The notes: generated by a model from the letters alone, not told the origin. Positions 34,207 to 43,317 are shown, counted from the first letter of the stretch. The stretch is 64,000 nucleotides of DNA from Sphingosinicella microcystinivorans (GCF_003634215.1 NZ_RBWX01000008.1:1-64000); one strand, 5' to 3'. Numbers and translations: made by a program.

Positions 34207-34815
34207 TCAGCCGGTGCCAAACAGAACGCGGGAGTAGTGGGGCAGCATCGCCCGGCGTTCCTCGGTGCTTTCGCCCAGTTCGAGCGTGTAGTAGCCGATC
34301 TGGTGGAAATACGTGATGCGCGCGCGGGCTTCGGCATCGTAGGTGTCGTAGCCGTCCTCCAGGTACAAATCCGCAATCGCCTTGATCCGGCCAAGATCGA
34401 CGCTGCGCACCCGCTTGTGAACCGCCGGGTCGATCCGCGCCCATTGGCGGATCGCGGCTTCGAGCCTGGGATCGAACTGGCGTTCCTCAATCCACAGATC
34501 GATCAGCCGCTGCATGCGCTCGGCCAGGGCGCCGGGCTCGGCCAGCCGGTCGAGGAAGTGACGGGCGTTGGAGTTTTCCCAATCGAGCAGCAGATGATCG
34601 AGCAAATCCTGCCGGTTCTTGAACCGCCAATAAAACCCGCCGCGGGTGACCCCGAGGCGTGCGGCCAGCGGGTTGATCTCCACCGCCGCGATCCCGCCCT
34701 CGATCAACATTTCGCGCGCGGCGGCGATCCAGTCTTTTTCGACTGGCGTGTCCCTTTCGCTGGTGGCTTGCGCATGGCCCGGCATACTCCGTGGATTAGG
34801 CATGCCGCCGTTCAT
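34207..34815 (-). CDS. TetR-family repressor of the peptide cluster
   Basis: 202 residues from the ATG at 34815, which lies 1 bp after the SRPBCC stop. The helix-turn-helix is typical (REMLIEGGIAAVEINPLAAR, then LGVTRGGFYWRFKNRQDLLDHLL). The C-terminal ligand domain is not assignable to a subfamily. Position and the four shared palindromes make it the probable regulator of the 22-36 kb regulon, including its own promoter through site 4. TetR proteins bind such 15-20-bp palindromes and release on inducer binding. The inducer is probably the imported substrate or a product, which is inference. Confidence 0.87.
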   Translation of the reverse strand: MNGGMPNPRSMPGHAQATSERDTPVEKDWIAAAREMLIEGGIAAVEINPLAARLGVTRGGFYWRFKNRQDLLDHLLLDWENSNARHFLDRLAEPGALAERMQRLIDLWIEERQFDPRLEAAIRQWARIDPAVHKRVRSVDLGRIKAIADLYLEDGYDTYDAEARARITYFHQIGYYTLELGESTEERRAMLPHYSRVLFGTG

Positions 34816-34816
34816 G

Positions 34817-35431
34817 TCAATCCAGCGCTTCGATGACAGCCTTTTCGCGCTGCATGATCGCCGCGACTTCCCGGTTGTGGAAGGCAACATCGGCCTGCAT
34901 TTTCTGGCGGATGTAATTGGGCGTTAGATCGCCGTCTTCGGGCTTCCTTACCGGCCAGCGTGTCTGGATAATGGTCTGGTAAATCGAAGCGTGGGCCCCA
35001 TCGGGCCGCACCTGATGGATCACGTAGGCTGGCGCCGGGTTCTCCAGCACGATCATCAGCGTCAACAGCCGAGCCTCCTCATCGATGCCGCTGACCATGA
35101 TGGTTACGTTGGGGCGGCTGGTGTTGGCGTCCTGCACGCCGCGAACCGCGCCGAGCCACGCCGTCGGATCGTTGGTCACCGAGGATACGGCAAATCCCTG
35201 CTGGCGCATCCGTTCCCCATCGACATAGAGCCGCTTGATGTGGCGCCACACCACATCCGCCGGCTTTTCGATCCGCATCTCGTAGTGGTCGGAAAAGGGT
35301 GCGAGAATGGTTTCTGCATCCTGCGTCGGAGCGACGGCTGGCGCCGTGTCATCCGCTATCGCGGGCCATGCGGCAACGAGCAGCGCGGCAGGAACGAGGC
35401 TCAGCCCCATCACGATTTTACGAAGTGTCAT
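34817..35431 (-). CDS. Exported SRPBCC-like protein, third copy
   Basis: 204 residues with a signal peptide (MTLRKIVMGLSLVPAALLVA, cut before DDTAP) and an SRPBCC-like domain (YEMRIEKPADVVWRHIKRLY, then TLMIVLENPAPAYVIHQV). It resembles the protein at 24286-24927. The start at 35431 has GGGGAGA 7 nt upstream. First gene of an operon with TetR and divergent from the truncated sodium symporter across operator site 4. Co-transcription of a periplasmic ligand-binding-fold protein with the repressor is notable, but its role is unknown. Confidence 0.72.
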   Translation of the reverse strand: MTLRKIVMGLSLVPAALLVAAWPAIADDTAPAVAPTQDAETILAPFSDHYEMRIEKPADVVWRHIKRLYVDGERMRQQGFAVSSVTNDPTAWLGAVRGVQDANTSRPNVTIMVSGIDEEARLLTLMIVLENPAPAYVIHQVRPDGAHASIYQTIIQTRWPVRKPEDGDLTPNYIRQKMQADVAFHNREVAAIMQREKAVIEALD

Positions 35432-35488
35432 CGGCGAGTCTCCCCAAAACGGGCGCGAGAAAATCATTGCTCATGTATCGTCAGACAT

Positions 35489-35506
35489 GAATACAGATGT
35501 GTATCG
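35489..35506. promoter_or_regulatory. 18-bp palindromic operator, site 4 (SRPBCC-tetR / symporter)
   Basis: GAATACAGATGTGTATCG matches the consensus with a degenerate left end. An extra half-site CATGTATCG lies at 35472-35480. It stands between divergent genes and could give autoregulation of tetR. Confidence 0.72.
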
Positions 35507-35536
35507 TCCAGTCAATGCGGCGAAGGAGAGGCCGGA

Positions 35537-36148
35537 ATGAGCGATACCGACAGTCAGGGAGGACGGCGCTGGTCATCGCGGCTGATATTCGTCATCGCTG
35601 CGATCGGATTCGCGGTCGGCCTCGGCAACTTGTGGCGCTTTCCCTATCTGGCAGGCCAGAATGGCGGCGGTGCATTCATCTTGCTTTACGTCGGCGCGGT
35701 GTTCGTCATTGGCCTTCCGCTCGTGATCGCCGAACTCGCAATCGGGCGGAAGGGCGGGGCCGATCCGGCACGGGCGTGGCGACAGGTCGCCACGGCTGAG
35801 GGCCGATCGCCGTGGTGGGGCGCGATCGGCTATTTTGGGGTGACGGCAAGTTTCCTGGTCGTCTCGTTCTACTGCGTTATCGGCGGGTGGACGCTGGCTT
35901 TCGCCTGGACCGGCGTGAACACGCTCGCCGGCATCGGGGGGACGCTCGACTTCGTGCAAGGTCTCTGGCGGCTTTTGAAGATGCGGCCCCGGAACGGCAG
36001 GCTGGGTCGGGCTGAAGTCCGCCATCAATCCCTAAGAGAGCATGACTACCGAAACGAGGCCATGGCCGGCCAAGATCGTGCTGTCTGGCGCAAAGAACCA
36101 GGCGAACGTGGAGAAGCATTATGCATCAAAGTCAGTTTGGATCACTAG
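35537..36148 (+). pseudogene. Neurotransmitter:sodium symporter (NSS), 3'-truncated
   Basis: The first 145 residues or so are a good NSS (LeuT-like) N-terminus: WSSRLIFVIAAIGFAVGLGN, then LWRFPYLAGQNGGGAFILLY and FYCVIGGWTLAFA. They cover TM1-TM3 with the sodium and amino-acid site of TM1. Homology stops near GGTLDFVQGL (about 35965). The remaining 60 residues are charged and unrelated, so nine membrane segments are missing. The start has GAGAGGCCGG upstream. An intact copy would have imported an amino acid. The junction marks the border between the two catabolic blocks and its last 28 bp overlap the aminotransferase start. Confidence 0.8.
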
Positions 36149-37305
36149 CCCAACAAGCGCCCGATTCCTTGCTCGGCCTTATCCGCCTGTTCCAGGAGGA
36201 CCAACGGCCACACAAGATCGACCTTGGCGTGGGGATCTTCCGAGATGATCAAGGTCTTACGCCGGTATTGGGTGCCATCAAGGCGGCCGAACGTATCCTG
36301 GTCGAGCAGCAGGAGAGCAAGTCCTACCTTGGCCCGGTTGGTGATTCCGGCTTCGTCGATCTTACGGCACGTCTCGCGCTGGGCGATGATCTAGCGACTT
36401 CGCCAAGCCTAGTCGGCTTGCAAACCCCGGGGGGCAATGGCGCACTTCGCCTTGCATTCGAATTGCTCGCAGAGGCCTCGAAGGATTCAGCGGTTTGGGT
36501 GGGCAGCCCGACTTGGATGAACCATTTTCCTTTAATTGCCTCGACAGGCCTTGAGAGCCGCCACCATCGTTTCTACGATCCAGCGACCTTGCGGATCGAT
36601 TTCGATGGCATGATGTCTGATCTCGCATCCGCCAAGCCAGGGGATGTCCTCCTACTTCACGGATGCTGCCACAATCCGACCGGTGCGACTTTCAGCAGTG
36701 CCGAATGGGCTGAGATTATCGCGCTGTGCGAACGGCAGGGCCTGCTTCCCCTCATCGATTTTGCCTATCATGGACTTGGGGATGGTCTTGAGGCCGATGC
36801 AGCACCCGTAAGGATGTTTGTCGAGAACTTGCCTGAAGCCATTGTCGCCTACAGCTGCGACAAAAACTTCGGGATGTACAGGGACCGTGTTGGATCCCTA
36901 TTTGTGAAGGCGGCGACGCTCGCTCAGGCTGATGCGGTGCGCTCGCAGCTATTCGGCACCGCGCGCGCAATGTGGTCCATGCCGCCGGACCATGGTGCGG
37001 CGGCATGCCGGATCATCCTTTCCAGTCCGGAACTTCGGTCCGTTTGGCAGGAGGAACTAGATACGATGCGGGAAAGGATAAACGGGCTCCGGCAGGCTGT
37101 TGCGAATTCACTGCCGCGACTGTCCGCAGTTGCCAATCAGCGCGGACTTTTCTCGCTTCTGCCCATCTCAACAGATGCGGTACGACTGCTCCGGGAGGAG
37201 AGCGCTATCTACATGGCGCCGGACGGTCGCATTAACATTGCGGGCTTGAGTGAGGCAAATCTTGCTCACTTTGTGGAAGCGACCTCTCGGTTTCTGGAGA
37301 ATTGA
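36121..37305 (+). CDS. Aspartate/aromatic aminotransferase (TyrB/AspC type)
   Basis: 394-residue class I PLP aminotransferase. It has the family opening (DSLLGLIRLFQEDQRPHKID, then LGVGIFRD), QTPGGNGALRLAFE (phosphate loop), HGCCHNPTGATFSSAEW, DFAYHGLGDGLE and the Schiff-base lysine in CDKNFGMYRDRVG. The sequence pattern is that of the TyrB branch, which uses Tyr, Phe and Asp with 2-oxoglutarate. The ATG at 36121 follows GGAG at 7 nt. It lies upstream of the second deiodinase-like gene (159 bp gap with an operator), so it could convert dehalogenated tyrosine to 4-hydroxyphenylpyruvate. The specificity is not proven. Confidence 0.88.
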   Translation: MHQSQFGSLAQQAPDSLLGLIRLFQEDQRPHKIDLGVGIFRDDQGLTPVLGAIKAAERILVEQQESKSYLGPVGDSGFVDLTARLALGDDLATSPSLVGLQTPGGNGALRLAFELLAEASKDSAVWVGSPTWMNHFPLIASTGLESRHHRFYDPATLRIDFDGMMSDLASAKPGDVLLLHGCCHNPTGATFSSAEWAEIIALCERQGLLPLIDFAYHGLGDGLEADAAPVRMFVENLPEAIVAYSCDKNFGMYRDRVGSLFVKAATLAQADAVRSQLFGTARAMWSMPPDHGAAACRIILSSPELRSVWQEELDTMRERINGLRQAVANSLPRLSAVANQRGLFSLLPISTDAVRLLREESAIYMAPDGRINIAGLSEANLAHFVEATSRFLEN

Positions 37306-37404
37306 TGCGAGCAGTTTTGATGCTGTTTAGTGTTGCTCTGTGAACAAGGCATCCTCCTGAAATTCCGAACTTCACAATTGCCGTCGAGCACGTTTCATTC
37401 TATC

Positions 37405-37414
37405 TTGTCGACAC
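37405..37414. promoter_or_regulatory. TTGTCGACAC box upstream of second deiodinase-like gene
   Basis: TTGTCGACAC fits the FadR-type GntR operator pattern (yGTnnACr). It lies 51 bp upstream of the start at 37465. Same motif at 43318, 53207, and variants at 49258 and 61325. Confidence 0.6.
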
Positions 37415-37464
37415 AGAGTCGGCAGAATTTGCCACTGCCACTGTTCAGCAAGGAGTGATGGGCC

Positions 37465-38139
37465 ATGAAAGAGCATGATGCGATACCTCTTCCCGACCGG
37501 ATGGATTATCCTCATCCGGAGATGATCGAGCGCGCGGAAGCGTTTTACGAGGAAATGCGGAAACGCCACACCGTGCGCGAGTTTTCCGACCGGCCGGTGC
37601 CACGTGAAGTCATCGAGTACGCCGTAAAAGCTGCTGGCACCGCTCCCAGCGGGGCAAATCACCAGCCCTGGTACTTCTCCATCATCGGATCGGCAGAACT
37701 CAAAAAAGAACTGCGTGAGCGTGCAGAAGCGGAGGAATGCGCTTTCTACAGTGGAAAGGCTGGTGAGGAGTGGCTCGACGCACTCACGCCGTTGGGCACA
37801 GACGACCAGAAGCCGTACCTTGAAACGGCACCCTGGATCATTGCCATCTTCGGGCAACGCAAGGGGGGCATTCGCAAGGGCATCGAGCGCCAGAACTACT
37901 ACGTTCCGGAGTCGGTCGGCATTGCCATGGGCTTTTTGATTTCAGCCTTGCACCATGCCGGTGTAGCGACGCTGACCCACACACCAAAGCCGATGACCTT
38001 CTTGAATGATCTGTGCGGTCGCCCCGCTTCCGAGAAGCCTTATCTGCTTCTGGTGTGCGGCTATCCGGCCGATGGTGCGACGGTTCCCGTCCATGCCAAG
38101 GTCAAAAAGCCTTTCGAAGAGATTGCTGATTATCGCTAG
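37465..38139 (+). CDS. Iodotyrosine-deiodinase-like flavoprotein, second copy
   Basis: 224 residues, close paralogue of the protein at 28672-29346. FMN blocks [12 protein letters not shown] and [11 protein letters not shown] are present. The halotyrosine clamp is conserved as Glu91, Tyr95 and Lys116 ([25 protein letters not shown]) with the human IYD spacing. The flavin-N5 segment THTPKP is kept. IYD-type enzymes use reduced FMN to remove an ortho-halogen from tyrosine. The reductase that supplies electrons is not obvious here. The start has AAGGAG followed by TGATGGGCC before ATG. It is under a TTGTCGACAC box, unlike the first copy, which is in the TetR-site operon. Confidence 0.83.
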   Translation: MKEHDAIPLPDRMDYPHPEMIERAEAFYEEMRKRHTVREFSDRPVPREVIEYAVKAAGTAPSGANHQPWYFSIIGSAELKKELRERAEAEECAFYSGKAGEEWLDALTPLGTDDQKPYLETAPWIIAIFGQRKGGIRKGIERQNYYVPESVGIAMGFLISALHHAGVATLTHTPKPMTFLNDLCGRPASEKPYLLLVCGYPADGATVPVHAKVKKPFEEIADYR

Positions 38140-38206
38140 TGCCAGCGGGGTTGGGCGAACAAGAACAGCAGCTCGCCCACCCCCCGAACCTGACCTACTT
38201 AGGTGC

Positions 38207-40036
38207 TCATTTGGATGGTTGTGCCCTTGGTTCAAGAACCTCCAAGCTCAGTGCCGAAGGATACGAAGAACCCCGCAGGATCGTTATTCGAGCCGAACGG
38301 GGTGATGCGTTGTCGGTGGCGATATCGTTGCCGGTGCCTGGATTGACGCTGATAAACGGGTAAGCGCTGCTGAAGACGGATAAACGCAAGCGATGGCCGA
38401 CGCGCAGTGTATGCCCCTTCTCGCCCAGATTAACTTCGAACTTCACGGTTTCGCCTGGCTTCAAGAGCGCAAGACCACCAGAACCGCCACGATAGCGGGC
38501 GCGCAGAACGCCGGCCCATCCGGAATCAAGACGAATGGCAGTACCATTGGGTGCTACATCTTCAAGCAAGGCGACTATGTCAAAGTCCGGCACGTCAGCC
38601 CGAACATAGATCGAGAGCCTGGCATTTCCCAGAAGAGTGAGGGGAGTCGTGAGAGGCGGTGTAGCATAAGTAAGGACGTCTGGGCGCGCCAGTTGGTGAG
38701 AGATGTCAACCGGCCCGAGTAAACCCCCGGCCTGGCCCCTGTGGCCATTCGCCGGAAGGTCACTGCGAACAGGGTTTGCGGGATCGTGCGTGTACTCGTC
38801 GAGCGCGTTTTGGCCTGGACCGGCCTCAAGGAGCCCCTTACTGGAGATTGCATTGGCTCGCCCCGATCCGCCGAGAAACAATTTTCTGGACTTCACAAGG
38901 GGACTGGGAAGGCGCTCCGCCTCGATCCAACGGTTCTGGCCCGGAACGAACATCTGAACGGACGGCCATGCGGGACGGCGGGCGGTTCCCTTTAGGCACC
39001 AGTCGAAGAATTCACGGGCCATCCGCTGGCCGGGCTTGTAGCCCCTGGATTCGACTGCAAGTGCGCCGATCCTGTCGATTGGTTGCCCGGTGTCACGGGA
39101 ATAGCCGCCTTCCGACGCTCCGGAATGGTCCCAAGGGCCAACGATGATCCACTGGTCATCTGCAGATGCCGCAAGTCCGCGCATCGCTCGATAATTAGCA
39201 ATGCTACCTGACAATGTTGTGTCGTACCAGCCAGTGAAAGTCAGCGCCGGTACATTGATGCGGCGGTAATCTTCGAGACTGAGGTGAACGTCGGCCCACA
39301 TGTTGTCTGAAGTCTGGTGTTCGAGAAACTGACGGTAGACCGGGACTTCGACGCCGTGGGCCGCAAGGTCAGCCGTTAGGAGTGGGCGATGCGAGATTAG
39401 CTTGTCATAGTCCACTGGACCAGCTTTGCCCGCAAGGGCAGGAGTTACGCGCAGCGTCCAACCCAATGCCCAGCCTTGCATGAAGGCGCCGCCAAGGAAA
39501 GGGGGGCCGTCAAATCCACTCTGGAAGTTTGCATTGGGGCTAATACAGGCAAGCCCCCGGGGCCTGCCAATTGCGGTCTGGATTGGGTATGTGCCACTGT
39601 AGGAACTGCCGCGCATACCGACATTCCCGCTCGACCAGGGCTGGCCCGCAACCCATTCGACGATCTGAGGCCCGTCGTGCCGGGCATCTGCCATAAAAGT
39701 GTGCGTTCCTCCGCTAGCCCCGGTGCCGCGGGCATCAACCACCATAAACGCGTAACCATGCCCTGTCCAAAAAGCGTGTTCGCCCGAAAAACTGAAGGTG
39801 CTGCGCCGTCCGTAAGGCGTTACTTCAAGAATGACGGGATGCGGCCCTGCGCTGTCAGGCAAGTAGAGGTCGGCTGCAAGAGTAGTCCCATCATTGAGAG
39901 GTATCGAGACACTCTGCGCACCTTCGCCAATCTGACTTTCGCGGGCTGGAGCATCAGGATGGCGCGGCAATTCCGCACGAGCCGGTCCAACGAAAGCGAT
40001 TGCGGCAGCTATCGGGCCAAATAAAAAGCGCATCAT
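38207..40036 (-). CDS. CocE/NonD-family (S15) hydrolase, exported
   Basis: 609 residues from the ATG at 40036 (AAAGGAG 5 nt upstream). A signal peptide (MMRFLFGPIAAAIAFVGPARA) is followed by the CocE/NonD alpha/beta-hydrolase domain, with VVDARGTGASGG, nucleophile GMRGSSYSGTYP and GPWDHSGASEGG (histidine block), and the C-terminal jelly-roll (X-Pro dipeptidyl-peptidase C domain). Members include cocaine esterase, alpha-amino-acid ester hydrolases and glutaryl acylases. It should act in the periplasm on an ester or amide of the imported substrate. It is downstream of the MFS gene on the same strand (92 bp gap). Confidence 0.87.
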   Translation of the reverse strand: MMRFLFGPIAAAIAFVGPARAELPRHPDAPARESQIGEGAQSVSIPLNDGTTLAADLYLPDSAGPHPVILEVTPYGRRSTFSFSGEHAFWTGHGYAFMVVDARGTGASGGTHTFMADARHDGPQIVEWVAGQPWSSGNVGMRGSSYSGTYPIQTAIGRPRGLACISPNANFQSGFDGPPFLGGAFMQGWALGWTLRVTPALAGKAGPVDYDKLISHRPLLTADLAAHGVEVPVYRQFLEHQTSDNMWADVHLSLEDYRRINVPALTFTGWYDTTLSGSIANYRAMRGLAASADDQWIIVGPWDHSGASEGGYSRDTGQPIDRIGALAVESRGYKPGQRMAREFFDWCLKGTARRPAWPSVQMFVPGQNRWIEAERLPSPLVKSRKLFLGGSGRANAISSKGLLEAGPGQNALDEYTHDPANPVRSDLPANGHRGQAGGLLGPVDISHQLARPDVLTYATPPLTTPLTLLGNARLSIYVRADVPDFDIVALLEDVAPNGTAIRLDSGWAGVLRARYRGGSGGLALLKPGETVKFEVNLGEKGHTLRVGHRLRLSVFSSAYPFISVNPGTGNDIATDNASPRSARITILRGSSYPSALSLEVLEPRAQPSK

Positions 40037-40128
40037 CCAAGCTCCTTTTCGTAAATGCTGCTCAATGCGAGCCAAGGACCGTGTTCGGTCTTGCAGAAAC
40101 ATCAAACCAAACATGGCATGTGCTTACT

Positions 40129-41472
40129 TCATTCGGAAGTAGACCATCGACGCAGACCTTCGTCGCGGTCTGGCGCAACGATTTTCCTGAAGTGTGTGAG
40201 GGACACCGAAAACAGCAGGGCAGCCAAGGGCCCGAGAAAAATTCCGATCAGCCCGAGCGAATAGCCTAGCTCACTACTTTGGGTGAACAATCGCTCATTC
40301 AACGCAGCCGTGATGATTGGTCCGAGTGAGTAACCGACAAGGTTCGTCGTAATGAAGTATATGGCCGCCATCCGGCCTCGCAACTCACCTGGTGTCGCTT
40401 GCTGGATCGCGAGCAGTGATATCGTTGGAAGCATCGAAACGAACAGCACGGCGAGGCTCAAGGGCAGCAGAACAGTATCGCTGGACCAAGGGGCCGCCAT
40501 GCTGGCAAGCGACAAGGCGATCAGGATTGCGCCAAGTCGCAGGACGCGAGCTACCGCATCCGAAACGCCCTTCTGCTGCATCCGGCGCACGATGAAGCCC
40601 CCGGCGAGGATGCCCAGCGGACCCAGCAGCAAAAACTGGATGCCTGTAAGAAGGCCCACATTGGCAGGCTGCCAGCCATATCCCCTGATCAGGTAGGAGG
40701 GCAGCCAGTTCATGAAGGCAAATGACATGATTGCCACGAGGCAGACTGCCGAAAAGTGCGACAGGATCCACTTGCGGGCTGAAAAAAGGAAATTTGCCAA
40801 CCCTGGCTTGTCATCAAGGGCATAGGTTTCGATGCGGCGCGCCGGCTCACGCGCAGATAGAGCCAGCAAAACGCCAAGAATGCCGGGCAGGCCACATGCA
40901 ACAAAGGCAAACCGCCAGCCCTCTATGGCTGGCAGGCTGGCGATCTGGAGCGGCCCTATGATTTCGGAAAGGGAGAGCAGCAGCCCCCCGCCAACCAGAG
41001 CCAGGCCAGTTCCGAACATGGCGGCGGTTCCGTAAACGCTGGTTGCCACTGCCCGTCTCTCGGGACGAAAATAGTCGGCGATCAGTGAAATTGAAGCCGG
41101 GCTCGCCACAGCCTCGCCCATCCCCACTACAGCCCGCGCGACAATCAAGGCTTCATAACTGTCTGCAAGACCGCAGGCGATCGTTCCTGCGGTCCAGAAA
41201 GCAATGCCAGCAGCGAGCAGCCGGAGACGATGCATTCGATCCACCATCCAGCCCAATGGGAAGCCGAACAGCGTATAGAACACCATGAAAGCTGGACCTT
41301 GCAGGACCCCAATCTGGATATCGGTGAGAGCGAGTTCGGCTCTTATCGGATCGACAAGCAGGTTCAGAATCTGCCTGTCGAGGATCGCAACTACGGAAAT
41401 AAACATGAGCACGGCTACGCCGAACCACGCCGATTTCTCCGACCCGGAAGAACCTGATGATGACGGTTGCAA
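40129..41472 (-). CDS. MFS transporter, spinster-like
   Basis: 447 residues, 12 membrane segments. AILDRQILNLLVDPIRAELA and the loop GFPLGWMVDRMHRL are the usual marks of the spinster-like/anion-cation symporter MFS group that is abundant in sphingomonad catabolic clusters. The start is a TTG with AGGAGGGG 3 nt upstream. It is co-directional with the exported CocE-type hydrolase and could import its product. Substrate unknown. Confidence 0.82.
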   Translation of the reverse strand: MQPSSSGSSGSEKSAWFGVAVLMFISVVAILDRQILNLLVDPIRAELALTDIQIGVLQGPAFMVFYTLFGFPLGWMVDRMHRLRLLAAGIAFWTAGTIACGLADSYEALIVARAVVGMGEAVASPASISLIADYFRPERRAVATSVYGTAAMFGTGLALVGGGLLLSLSEIIGPLQIASLPAIEGWRFAFVACGLPGILGVLLALSAREPARRIETYALDDKPGLANFLFSARKWILSHFSAVCLVAIMSFAFMNWLPSYLIRGYGWQPANVGLLTGIQFLLLGPLGILAGGFIVRRMQQKGVSDAVARVLRLGAILIALSLASMAAPWSSDTVLLPLSLAVLFVSMLPTISLLAIQQATPGELRGRMAAIYFITTNLVGYSLGPIITAALNERLFTQSSELGYSLGLIGIFLGPLAALLFSVSLTHFRKIVAPDRDEGLRRWSTSE

Positions 41473-41545
41473 TATCCCCTCCTAGGTCTTTACGTTTTGG
41501 CCAGGTTTCGTGGTAGCCTTGGTCCTGCAATGGACAGCCTCGAAA

Positions 41546-41878
41546 CTAGCCTGCGCTCGTCGATTTCATCAAAACGATGCCGGCCAGTATCAAGATTGCG
41601 GCAACGACCCGAATGGCAGTCGCACTCTCACCAAGGAAGAAGATACCTACGACAAAGGCCCCGATTGCGCCGATACCGGTCCAGAGCGTGTAGGCTGTGC
41701 CCAAGGGCAGGGACCTCATCGCGAGGGCTAGCAAGACGAAACTCCCCATCGATGCAACGAGTGTCACAGCGCTGGCACCTGGACGACTGAAGCCATCCGA
41801 CAATTTCATGGCAGTCGCCCAGACGATTTCCAGGAGACCAGCTAACAGCAGGTAGACCCAAGCCACATTGCACTCCAT
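41546..41878 (-). CDS. SMR-family small multidrug/guanidinium exporter (SugE-like)
   Basis: 110 residues with four membrane helices. The essential glutamate is in AWVYLLLAGLLEIVWATAMK and the signature LGTAYTLWTGIGAIGAFVVG is complete, so the gene is intact. The sequence is nearer to SugE/Gdx guanidinium exporters than to EmrE-type drug pumps, by the WATAMK motif. It lies 15 bp downstream of the broken oxidase gene. A role in the catabolic cluster is not clear. Confidence 0.85.
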   Translation of the reverse strand: MECNVAWVYLLLAGLLEIVWATAMKLSDGFSRPGASAVTLVASMGSFVLLALAMRSLPLGTAYTLWTGIGAIGAFVVGIFFLGESATAIRVVAAILILAGIVLMKSTSAG

Positions 41879-41893
41879 CCAGTAAGCGGACGA

Positions 41894-43279
41894 TCACTCA
41901 AAGACGCAGCCGGGATTCAGAATTCCCTTAGGGTCCAAAGCGTTCTTAAGTGAGCGCATCATGGCAACTTCTTCAGCCGAACGTGTGCGAAGGAGCCAGG
42001 CCCGCTTCTCGTAGCCAATCCCGTGTTCCGCAGAAATCGTACCTCCAAACGATTCCAGGGCTCCATAGACGTCTTCATCGCAGTCTTCCCTGCGAGCATC
42101 TTTACGACCGGGCTTGATAAAGAAATGAAGATTGCCGTCAGCAATGTGACCCATCGTATAACAGATGCTGTCAGGCCACCGGCACTTCAGATTGCTCTCT
42201 ACGAGCTTCACGTAGTCCGGCATGTCGCCGATTGGAACACCTACATCATAGCCAAAGGACGGCTTGTCGATGAGGAATGGCTCAAGATTCTCGCGGAGGT
42301 CCCAAAGGCTTCGCCGTTCCTGCTCTGACTTGGCTATCACGGCATCGGCAATGATATCATCGCCGAGAGCGGTTTCGAGCGTTTCGGTCAGAACCGCTTC
42401 ATTTAGTTGTGAGTCTGCCCCTTCGGTCTCGATGATCACGTAAAAGGCATGCCGTCCTTCGAAGGGGCTGCGGCGCCCGGTGAAACGCAGTTGTTCTTCC
42501 AGATAGGATTGCCACATCACCTAGTAGGCCGAGAGCATTGAGCCAAACTTCAGTTTCGCCAATTGCAGCAGCTGAGCCACTTCATCGAAGCCACGCAGCG
42601 CGATCATTGCGGTCCGTCGGTCTGGCTGCTGAGGAAACAGCCGCAACACAGCACGCGTTACAATTCCCAAGGTACCTTCCGTGCCAATGAACAGCTGCTT
42701 GAGGTCGAAACCGGCATTGTTCTTGAGCAGCTTGTTCATCGACGAGACAACGGTGCCGTCCGAGAGGACCGCTTCAAGCCCCAGAACCAAGCTCCGCATG
42801 GATCCATAGCGCAAGACATTGATCCCGCCGGCGTTGGTCGAAATGTTGCCACCGATGGTGCAAGATCCGCGAGCGCCTAAATCAAGCGGAAACAGCAAAT
42901 GGTGGCTGGCCACCGCTTCCTGAACGGTCTGCAGGCAAGCACCGGCCTGGACAACGCAACCGGCATTTACAGGATCAATGCTCTCGATCTGGTTCATTCG
43001 CTCAAGAGAGATGGCAATCCGGTGCGAGGTTGGTTCGGCTCCAGCTAAGGGCCCGGTTCCGCCGCCGATTATGACAACTTCTTGCGAAGCCTCATGGCAC
43101 AGACGCAGGACAGTACTGACTTCGGATGTCGTCTTTGGACGCGCCATTGCCAGTGCCGACATGCGTTGCGAGTTCCACAGACTTGTCGGCCTGCTAGCCA
43201 GTGCATCTTTCGTCAGGAAGCCACATGGCCCGAGCGCTGATGACAGTGCCTGCAGCAAACCTGTGTTGCCTTCCTCCAT
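41894..43279 (-). pseudogene. GlcD-like FAD-linked oxidase interrupted by one amber codon
   Basis: The two halves are in the same frame. The N-terminal half has the FAD-binding PCMH domain (VVIIGGGTGPLAGAEPTSHR, GARGSCTIGGNISTNAGGI, FIGTEGTLGIVTRAVLRL). The C-terminal half has the FAD_oxidase_C domain (HIADGNLHFFIKPG, TISAEHGIGYEKR). Between GSMLSAY and VMWQSYLEE stands TAG at 42521-42523, where the family has a codon such as GAG. All other sequence is open, so one base substitution inactivates the gene, unless amber readthrough occurs. Relatives oxidise 2-hydroxy acids such as glycolate, D-lactate or hydroxyphenyl-lactate. I favour the start at 43279; the longer frame covers the operator. 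Confidence 0.85.
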
Positions 43280-43317
43280 GCGTCGAATCCCGCTCCCAGA
43301 TAGATATTGCCGACTCA

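Noticed and set aside
22127-35431. Microcystin (mlr) degradation cluster
   Set aside because: No MlrA-type CAAX protease, MlrB-like serine beta-lactamase-fold hydrolase or MlrC (DUF1485) gene is present; only the POT transporter is reminiscent.
34991-35536. Long N-terminal extension of the symporter frame
   Set aside because: It crosses the SRPBCC gene and operator site 4 in antisense; the true start is the ATG at 35537 before the first membrane segment.
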